A stretch of 64,000 nt of DNA, from the NCBI GenBank assembly GCA_000499405.2, contig HG738139.1:16575410-16639409 (forward strand). Reading direction: 5' to 3'. Both the position numbers and the translations under genes were made by a program. The notes under the pieces were generated by a model. The model saw only the letters and a list, made by a program, of their open reading frames with translations, was not told the DNA's origin and ran no database searches. Positions 52,468 to 64,000 of the stretch are shown piece after piece (within the stretch, counting starts at the first letter, position 1; the number at the start of each line of letters is the position of its first letter). This stretch comes from Onchocerca volvulus (lineage: Eukaryota; Nematoda; Chromadorea; Rhabditida; Onchocercidae).

Positions 52468-53688
52468 AAGAGGCTCTGTGCTTCCTCTTTTCTCCCCACA
52501 AGATCGAGTTTGCGGCGCTTAACCTGTCTTTCGTTCATCACGACCGCACGTGTTCTTGGGAAACAGTCGAGAACATGCAATTCTACTGCAGCTCGTTTTT
52601 GTTTGTTCGTTAATGAGGATGGTAGCAGGAGGTTGTGGAAGAAAAAAAATGGAGCATAAACCACGAGTTTATTAATTTCTGATAGAGAAAATTCTTTAAA
52701 AAATTTACATTGAAAAAAATAACCAAGATTTGCGAAATACATACCATTTTGCCTATGCATCCTTGAGGAGTGGATGCGCCATCCTTTGATTGTTTCGAGC
52801 GCTTGCCGTAGATATCACACACTGAAAATTCATGCCACTTTACTTTTATAAAGAATATTTGGCCCAATGATATTAACAAGTGTCATATTTTCATATCAAA
52901 ATGAATTAAATCAAATGTAGAGAATACTTTCCGAAAAAAAAGAAAAAAATTCGGAAGAAACCAAAACTAAGCTTAATTCATTATCACATGAAACTTTAAA
53001 TACATGATCAATTTCATCGCTTTTAATATAAAAAATTACCGTTGGTAGGATTTCCTTTGGTGAAAACCACCGTATATGCATCTACTTGTGACGATATTAA
53101 CTTCCTGCGAAACTGTCTCGGAAGACAACCAACATCTGCTGGTTGGCAAACTTCCATCACCGCCACACCCGGCGCTAGTTGTATAAGGGGAATCGTGATG
53201 TTAATTGTTCTTATACGGCTAAAACATAATTAATTAAGCGTAAACTGACTAATTTCGTGGATTAGTGACAAACATTTCTGAAATTGTTTCGATCTTTTCC
53301 AAACTAATTTAAATGCTTAGTATATAATTTTTTGCTATAGAACTACCAAATAAAACTTACAGAAAAGCTCTACCGTCACAGGCGGTTCCACAACTTCAGC
53401 GCCGCTTTCCTCCATTGCTATCAACGGCATCTCAAAGTCATCCTCATTGTCTTCTGGCTAAGGTGTCCACTCTGCTTCCGTTGGCCAATTGTTGCCTGGC
53501 AGAAGTGTCCACTGTACTTCTATTGGCCGATCTTCTGCCTTTTCATCACCTATATGAGCTCGCTCTACTTCCTCTTCGTTAATTTTCGGCCTCTGTGATA
53601 CCGGTTCTCTATCTCGAGCATTTTACTCTTCTATTTCCTTCAATCTCCTCTCCGTCCCCATTAAACGGGCATCGAAGTATCCCTCCAT
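52460..53688 (-). pseudogene. Unidentified multi-exon coding remnant
   Basis: Four exon-like blocks with good splice sites lie on the minus strand: 53361-53688, 53040-53218, 52745-52821 and 52460-~52678. The first follows 'atttcag' and starts with ATG ('MEGYFDARLMGTERRLKEIE'); it is acidic and has two in-frame stops (near 53623 and 53460). The second encodes 'APGVAVMEVCQPADVGCLP' and 'YTVVFTKGNPTN'; the third, in matching phase, 'CDIYGKRSKQSKDGASTPQ'; the fourth a basic stretch with 'KRAAVELHVLDCFPRTRAVV' and 'RQVKRRKLDLVGRKEEA'. Phases between first and second and between third and fourth do not fit. The family is not recognised. The adjoining foldback starts exactly at the donor of the last block, suggesting a mobile or repeatedly duplicated gene. 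Confidence 0.4.
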
Positions 53689-53984
53689 CTGAAATGCGAC
53701 AATAATTACTGTATTGTTCTCTTTCAAAGAATATTGGAAACATGCTTCCCTTAAGCATTGCAAAATTGTAAAATGATCAGGTATTCTTATCTACATTTAA
53801 GGCACTTCCTATTCTTCCTCCATTATTTGCATTAACAAAGGTCAGGAAATAATAGAGAATTAAAAAACTGATTTGAGACAAAAAAAGAAATTACCATGCT
53901 TGTGGAAACGATGCCTAAATGATGTAGATAATTTTTGGTGCAATCTCTCTTAAACATTCTAAAAGACTTGGAAAACTTGGAACG

Positions 53985-54104
53985 CAATTCTACCATGTGT
54001 ATGCATTGTTTTGCTAAATTCGAAGCTGGTTTTGTTGCAATATTGCGCTCATTGTTGCTATTATTCTTAAGAAGTGTATTATTCTTTACATTGTTCCAAG
54101 TTTT

Positions 54105-54166
<62 letters not shown>

Positions 54167-56213
54167 TAAGAATGTAAGAAATGAGGAGGGAAAAAAAAAG
54201 CGGTGCAAAATAACATTGAATATTCTCTCGAGATTTCAATAGGGTCGGATAAAAACAGAAAAGAAAAAAACATCATTTTAAAAAATAAAAGGAAAAAGTA
54301 AAAGATACGTGTGCAATAATGTGGAAAAAACTCCGTTGTGACACATATAAATTTATGTAAATGTAAATAATTTTACAATCAACATTTACAACCATTTGTA
54401 GCGAATATTAAATCTCAATTTCAACTTCAAACATTGAAAAAAATAATTTCGAGGTTCTTATAATTAACAAGGATTCTCGATTATCAGAGAATTAAGTACA
54501 TTTGGTGACATTTTTCGTCAAATCGACCATATTCCATTTCCATAGTTTATTTTTATCGCAATTATTTTCATACCCTTCGAACATGCATTTGAATTCAATT
54601 AATACCGAATTTTATATGAATTTTGAGCACTTTATAATTTTTTATTAATGTGTGTCGAGTTATTGCTATTTTAAAACTTTTAAGATAAGTATTTTATAGA
54701 ACAAATAAGTTTAATTTTTCTGTCGATAGCAGGTATTTATGTTTCTTGAATGGCGGGACTAGATTATTTGTTGTCTTCTTCTGAAGCTGAACATATTTCT
54801 GAACAGAAATTATTATTATCATTTGCAGATATCAAAACATGGAAAAGAAGTTTTGTGTCCCAGCAATGACCTTATCAGTTATATTTTATGCAGTTGCTAT
54901 GCTCATATTTGTTTTCAATATATGGCGGAATCATGAGTAAGTTACATTTACCAAACATGTAATTGATAGCAATTACCTGCGATATTCGGAAACGAATTTA
55001 TGCGAACATCTAAAATTCCTCAATATAAGAGAAAAGGAGCTTTTCCAGAGAAAATCGATAAAATACCAGTTCACATCGAATGAGTAAACTGCATCTCCTA
55101 AACAAATAATTGTTGGCACTTAACAGTGTTATTCGGATCGAAAAAAAAGAAAAAAACTTTTTCGCTCGTTTTCTTTTGATTGATGTGAAAAAAAAAATAG
55201 GGAAAATTTCTTTCTCCATTAGGATAAATATGAAACGAAGAATTGATAATAGAGAAATGAGAAATTTAACAAATAACGAGCCTAAAGAAAGCTTGTCACT
55301 ACATGGATAAAAGAACGAGAATTTCAGAACTTCCAAGTAAATGACACCAACAATTTAAAAAATAAACATAGCATATTTGATTTTTGGAATTATGGGAAAT
55401 AAAAAAAGTACCTTCAAATATTTCGTACTCGAAATGTGCACTTCGTGCTCTTATACCATTTCTGTTCCATAATTATCGTTGGTGTCTTTCTGCTTCATTT
55501 GTAGTGATGCCAAAATAATCTGTGTTGTGGTAACACAATACAAATGATGGCCTATCAAATTCGGTTTGCAGTGCTTCATCAGCCTTTATTAATTCATCAA
55601 CTGTTATCCTCTATGCAATAATGAGCCGAGCATATTTAAGATTAAAACAATTCAGTTATTTAATTAACTTATAAAATAAATTAAATATCAATCTGAATGA
55701 TACTCGCCCGAAATGTTTCGCCATTTGTCCATTTTGCTGCAATAAATTTTACTAAATATTTTATGAAAATTTAATTAATCATGGTAAGTGAAATAGTTGC
55801 CATAGTTTTCACTTCTATCTTCAGCAACGCAAACTTTTAGTTGTTGCAAACATAAAATAATCGGGATATTTATTGGGTTAGTACAGTCAACATTAATAAT
55901 GATTTTTATGACAATACTATCATCCGAATTTTCCGAAATGATGACGTTTCATGTATGTTACCGGGAATATGTTATTATTGAAGAAGGTAAAAATTAATAG
56001 AAATTTTTCATAAGGCTCAAAATGAAAGATTCTAATGTTGAAATATTGCATTGGAAATATTAATAATATCCTCAACGATTAATAATAGCAATAGTGATCA
56101 ATAATTATAAAAAACTATAAGAAATGTTATTGCAGTAAGGAATATCGAAACGAATTCAAAAGGCGATTCAGGGAATGTCATAGAATTGGCACCAACATAT
56201 ACAATGCAGCGTG
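53985..56213 (+). pseudogene. SRSX-type chemoreceptor pseudogene
   Basis: This is a degenerate paralogue of the receptor at 61028-63456, with all six exon equivalents recognisable at nucleotide level. Exon 1 ~53985-54072 ('ctaccatgtgtatgcattgt'). Exon 2 ~54490-54710 is heavily decayed ('tttggtgacatttttcgtca'). Exon 3 54829-54935 reads 'NMEKKFCVPAMTL' and 'MLIFVFNIWRNHE', one base short of the intact copy. Exon 4 from 55505 gains bases and hits TGA after 'ICVVVTQYK'. Exon 5 55825-55986 is ~40 bp shorter than its partner. Exon 6 from 56136 has lost the stop position. A T59 run lies in the first intron. Confidence 0.88.
54107..54165. repeat. 59-base T homopolymer
   Basis: A pure T run inside the first intron of the receptor pseudogene. 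Confidence 0.9.
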
Positions 56214-59200
56214 TGACCACAATTTACCGATAAACAACTCCGTAATAGTTGTTAGTTGAGGATCTTGCGAATTTAATCTCCTCTTTAATGATATTCATAT
56301 AGATTGCTAATGATGGACCAGAAATTAGTTAGGAAGACATTGACTGTTATGTCACAATTTAACTAAATCCTCATGTCGCTTTTCACTTCAGTTCTTGACG
56401 ATTGTTTGAATCAAAAGTTATTTCTACAACGAAACCGACAATTCTCAACTGTAGAAAGCAAAGGGAATAGGATGAGAATTTTTCATAAATTTTGATATCA
56501 TTGTGATTATGATAAATTAGAATTTAACGTATTCTATTTTCCTCCTTTGCATGGATTTCTCGTTTTCGAATTAACAATAGATGAATTTTCAAACTGAGTT
56601 GTGTGATACATTGACACAAATTATGCTGCGATTCCTGCGATTTCTGGTCGGTTCATCCCCATCTATATATAAGCAGCAAAAAGATTTCAGCGTAATTGCA
56701 CCGTGAATACTATGCAATAAGCTAGCAATTTCTTCACTTTTTATGTTCATACCATACTTTCATAATATCTTTATTTTCTCGGTTATTGTAAAAACGGCTT
56801 AATGTAACGATTGAGACAGAATGATTTTCAATATTTTGAGAAAACATTATGTCATAAATGTTTCGCAAGGATTTGGCTATTTCTTCATAAGAATTTTGTA
56901 TGATTGTATTGAAGAATTATTGTTACATAAGAAGTCTATGTCAAAATGGCAGTTTCTTTTCCTCTATCACTGTGGATAAAATATAAGCACCCTGCCACAA
57001 TATAAAAATTCCCGAAAAAGCAAGACAAGACATTCTAGATTTGTGTTTAAAGTAGTTAGAAATTTTGTTTCAGAACAAAAAAAAAACAACATACTAAACA
57101 GAAGCAGTCGTAAATATCTTATAAGGATGAAAAAGAATAAATAATTTAATTATTACACTCTCCCTTCACATTCAAAAAATGATTATGGTCCGGCTCTATA
57201 GTAAAAAATGATTTCGGCCCGGCTCGACAGATGTGCAAGCATTTGTTCTGAAGGGTTAGTTAAAAACTTTCGTTTCATAGAAATGACCGGTATATAGATA
57301 TACATAGCTACTATATAATCTAAATGACCATCATGTTTTTAAAATCGCTTTTTGAATCTTTCCAAATTTTTGGATTCTTCCTGCCTATTACTTTCAGAGT
57401 TTTCTGATGCATTCCGACTTCTCAGATAATAAACGTCTTGTTTTTCATCTTCAATTATCTTAGTCTTTTATATTTTATTTGGCATCTTTCTTGAAATCTG
57501 AAGAGCTGATTAACCGTATGATGATGTTTTTCGACATATTTAAACGAATTTATTTCTTTATTATATACTTTATTTTCCAAAGATTATATATTTTATTTTA
57601 CTGGATTATGTATTTTATTTTTTTTTTTACATTTTTTTTTGTTTTGATATTATATATTCTTGTTTCTCCTTAACATATGTTTTTTTTTCTACTATAATTA
57701 CTTCGCTTTTTTCTTAATATTTCTTCCAGCCTTCTAAAACTTCAATAATAAAACTGAATCTTCTCTCGAAGGAATGGCAAATATTCTGCTGCCATTAGTT
57801 CCAAAACTTGTTAAAATTTATAATGATTTTTTGTTACCATTTCAGAGCAAGTTATTTGGATGACAGTTTAAAAACATGTTCTTTCTGGTTATTTTTGGCA
57901 ATTTGTGATATTACCATTTGCATCTTCCTGCAATGAAGATAAATGAACAAATGGCTTATAATATATAAAGTCTGTAATCTAGAATTCAGGATCTTCTATT
58001 TGCAAGGCGATGATTTGGTTAACTGAATCACTGGTCTAATTAGACTGATTAACCTTTTCTTAGACCGATCGCCGATTCTAAGAACAGTCCATAGAATTTG
58101 TCAATACACGAGCTACAAACCATTTGCTGCATACTAGTTTTCCACATGTTTGTGTAGAAGACAGTGGTTATTTTATTTTTTCGGCAGTCATATCAAGAAA
58201 CATATTGACGTAAATCGGTTGACAGAAAAAGTTGGTAAATTTTTTGGCAAAGCAGTTGATAAAATGGTCCAGTTGGTAAACTAGTTGATAAAGCGCGTGA
58301 TAAATCATTTTAACAACTCAAACTATACAGATTATTTGTTGGGAAAAAATTCTACCCGAATAGTTATTTGGGACTGTAGATTGATTGGATTAGAAATGTT
58401 ACTTGTTATTGTAACTCTGCTAGGTCAGCAATAACCTTTCTAAGTAATATGCTATTATACATAATATCGCACTAATAAAATAGTAAAAAGTAAATAAATA
58501 AGAAACGGTAAATATAAAAGATGTTAACAATGGTCTTCTGCTTAACTGTCGCTCGTGCTTTGATTGCAATTACTTTAATATTGGATTGGAACTGATTTGC
58601 CATCAGTACTGACGTTGAAGCGATTGATTTCATTAAATACACTTATGTAGCAGGACAGACGTTGAAAAAAACCGAAAAAAGTGCTCGATTTATAGCCACC
58701 ATTGTTAAAAATCTGTTTGAGTTGAAATCCCCAATGTTGTTACTGAGACTGATCTTGATGCCCCGAATATATATATATGGATCTTCCTCCAAATTTGATC
58801 GTGGGCGGAGTTTCACACATTAATCATTCAAAGGATTGGCTGTGAGGAATAAGGATGAAGTCGAAAATTTTCACAACCTTCAGTCTCTGTAACGTTCTTG
58901 ACAATTAACTTCTCAGTATTTCACACGACCCATAAGCTTTCCAAGGGATCGAAAGACGAGAGAGTGAAGGTCTTTGTATCTGGATAATAGTATGTGATAA
59001 ATTTCTTCTATACAAATTACTTGGGTTATTTCGTTTCTTATTCATATTATAAATATTTTAGTTTTACTGAGTTTTATACTACAGCATGAAGCTTTGCTTA
59101 TCGCAGAATCCGGTTAATTTAGTCTAATTTCTTGAAATGCTCTAGAATGACTGACTTCACCACCTAGAAATGTTGGTAAGATAGTTGAAGGAGCCGCGCA

Positions 59201-61027
59201 TCTCAAAATATCATGAACGAGTCGTGGATGACTTTCCTCAAAATAGCATGATCTTTGGACAACCAATACTTGATTAGCAGTCAGATTAATGTGTGAGCGA
59301 TGATTCCTATAATAGTTATGAATATTTATTCCGCAATAAGCAATTTTGCTAAATAGAGTTTTTTTGACAAATATGTCGGATGCAATCTTTGGCTTGGTAA
59401 GTCCAGTTAAATTCAATAACGGACTAGTGCATATTGGGCATTCGCATTTACATCTTAAAACAACCTCTATTTTTCAATTCTCTTCTGATTCCCGTCGAAT
59501 TTTTCGTACGATTTGCATTAGGACTTTCCTAATTTTATTAAATCATCGTTTGACTTTACTTTCCCTACTTTTATTTGGTCATCCATCGCCTTGAAATAAA
59601 ATAGTATTTAGGACAGGCAACATTCCAAGAAATCCTTTTAAGATTTATTTTTGTAAAAAAAGAAAAAAAAAATGATAGCAAATATTTTAAAAAATTGCTG
59701 ATTTGGCATTTTGAACAAATATAAATTCTGTTAAATTTTGAAGAAAATCTAATGTCATGACCATTAGATTATTCATTTCAAACATTTAACGAGATAAGAA
59801 AGTTGTACTTATTTGAACAAAAAACAGCGATTTGAAAATATACTTAATTCTTCTTTTTCATATGACATGATATCTTTATACATTTCACGATGTTTTATAC
59901 TTCATGCAAAGTCAGCATATATTTTACCTGATGTGTCCTATGTTGTGCTCATATGTTGCAAAAGAATGCATTCCAGAACAGAGCACAAATCACAAATTAT
60001 ATTATGATATATCATAGTTTCCTGAATAAAAAAATTTGAAAATATAAAAAGAAAAAATTTTATTTCCATTTTTATCGAAAGTTCCACTGTTTAGCATGAC
60101 AATCATTTAGCAATCGTTGACATGACAATGACTGCTAAATTATTGTCATTTATTGTCAGGATGACAACATTAACTACAACTGGCATACGGTTATATTAGC
60201 AATGGTACCATATAGCAAGTGTTCGGGTGGATTATCTCGGTTAATGATGACTTCGCATGCAGTATTAGTTGACAATAATTTGCTTTCATCTAATCGGCGT
60301 TGTCTTTTAGAGATATCTAAACTGCAAGCTATTTCGTTCTTCACTTTCTACGGTAATTATATCAAATTAGTAGCTATTATTAAATCAACAAATTTATTAA
60401 AATTCATGCAATTTCTGATTTTTGGGCAGCTTATTGTCAAAGGTCAAAGTAATATTATTGTTCAACACGTAATTGCAGATTTCCAAACTTCAACAACTCA
60501 TTCTAATTAATCAACTTGACAAGCATCGAATTAGAGACAATAATTGCTAAATTTCAGGTAAATTTGTTCAGGTATTTTTGAAATAATTTGTAAATAACTT
60601 CTCATTTGCGTCTCTTCACAGACTTTTTATTGATAGGGTGGCCATGAATGGCAACATAATGATATTCTCTTGGATAAGTCATAAAATGCGTATGGTAATG
60701 TCTTACTTACATTTATAATTTTGCTTTTCTCTATATTCTTTTTGTCTTTATAAAATGTTAAAATTTTTTATGATATGTAAAAAAGTCTCAGTTCTCTCTT
60801 TATTCCTATTATATATTTATATATTCAGTGGATACCTTATGGATACTCAGTGCTTTTCAATTTTTATTCCTATGCCCATACAGCTCTGAGAGGAGTTGAA
60901 TTCAACGTCACTTTTATCGAAATTCAAAAAGTTATGCATGATGTCGAATTAAATTCGAGAAATGCGATCATTAAAGACATTTACGATTCAAGTTTGAACA
61001 CTTCCAGTTTTAAGGTCAAGCGGAATA
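56214..61027. other. Intergenic between the receptor copies
   Basis: No secure gene. A minus open frame at 59114-59416 (100 codons) ends with 'APSTILPTFLGGEV', faintly like the end of a CRAL-TRIO lipid-binding domain, without splice context. A plus open frame at 60202-60510 (102 codons) is unrecognised. At 57175-57230 a ~30 bp direct repeat carries 'atggtccggctc' and 'ttcggcccggctc'. A 16-bp stem lies at 60097-60112 / 60133-60148. Confidence 0.4.
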
Positions 61028-63456
<2,429 letters not shown>

Positions 63457-63547
63457 ACACAATTTACCGATAAAAATACTCCATAATAGCTATCAATTAG
63501 AATCTTGCGAATTTAGTCTCATTTTTAACCATGTTCGTGTAATTCAT

Positions 63548-63553
63548 AATAAA
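63548..63553 (+). promoter_or_regulatory. Candidate poly(A) signal for the SRSX receptor
   Basis: AATAAA about 92 bases after the stop codon of the receptor. Confidence 0.4.
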
Positions 63554-64000
63554 GGATTGGAAATTAATTAGAATTTTTCAATTTTTGTTTTTTTTTTAAG
63601 GCGATGATTGCTATGGCTATTCTAAAATTTAACTAAACCCTCATCTAGTTTTTCATGTCGATTGATAGATAGATAGAGCAACGAGATTGCTTGAATCAAA
63701 AGTCATTCCTGTAATAAAACTGATAATTCTCAACTGCAAATTTCGCAAACATAAATTGTAATATCAAGCAACATATTATTTTTAAGTAAAATTTTGTATT
63801 CTGTTCTCTAATGAACATTGCAATTTTGAAGCGCACCATTTTGATTCGGCTGAAATTTAAAATACGAAATGACTGACAGTAAAAAATCTAACATTATTTT
63901 CATCTGATTCATCATGTTTAAATCCATGTTTGCATTTCAAGAAAAATAAACACTCGGAATGATTAGGAAATTTCAAAAATAGAGTTCAGCAAATGAATTT
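63554..64000. other. 3' flank, no gene seen
   Basis: AT-rich, with no coding signal on either strand before the window ends. Confidence 0.4.

Noticed and set aside
59114..59416. Minus open frame ending 'LPTFLGGEV', CRAL-TRIO-like
   Set aside because: Only the short terminal motif resembles the family; the preceding residues do not align convincingly.

Overview
The window is AT-rich eukaryotic DNA with compact intron-split genes, GT...TTTCAG-type introns and a nematode-specific serpentine chemoreceptor family. It is most likely a draft contig from a parasitic, possibly filarial-like, nematode; the species cannot be fixed from sequence alone. It contains a 455-base N gap, one isolated N and very long A or T runs. 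All gene models were assembled by eye from conserved protein motifs, splice sites and reading phase. No search was run.

Layout. 1.5-4.2 kb: decayed Helitron transposon (Rep/helicase remnant plus repeated terminal modules). 4.27-8.25 kb, minus: an 8-exon alkylglycerol monooxygenase (AGMO). 8.3-13.1 kb: no recognisable gene. 13.1-13.9 kb: one arm of an ~800 bp duplication whose inverted partner lies at 41.0-41.8 kb. 17.06-18.81 kb, plus: a 3-exon helix-loop-helix protein without a clear basic region (Id/Emc-like). 21.9-25.5 kb, minus: a broken casein-kinase-1/tau-tubulin-kinase-like gene. 26.57-28.79 kb, minus: a complete 8-exon CDK10 orthologue. 31.04-37.6 kb, minus: a 16-exon myotubularin with GRAM, phosphatase and FYVE domains (MTMR3/4, worm mtm-3 type). 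40-52.5 kb: repeat-dominated, extremely AT-rich DNA with a gap, inverted and tandem modules, a BEL/Pao gag remnant, a ~175 bp tandem array and a foldback. 52.4-53.7 kb, minus: an unidentified multi-exon coding remnant with stops. 53.99-56.2 kb: a dead copy, and 61.03-63.46 kb the intact copy, of an SRSX-type chemoreceptor.

The genes do not form an evident pathway. AGMO cleaves ether lipids, mtm-3 dephosphorylates endosomal phosphoinositides, CDK10 is a cyclin-dependent kinase, and the receptor is sensory. Spacing between genes (about 2 kb or more) gives no support for operons, although good trans-splice-like acceptors lie just before the likely start codons of CDK10 and the HLH gene.

Most worth a second look: two otherwise intact genes (AGMO and CDK10) each have exactly one splice site whose invariant base is changed (intron ATATGT instead of GTATGT; acceptor TTTCAT instead of TTTCAG); the 28-kb-separated inverted duplication carrying an exon-like segment; a perfect 31-bp hairpin inside the kinase pseudogene; the pseudogene itself; and the mirrored repeat modules around the assembly gap.
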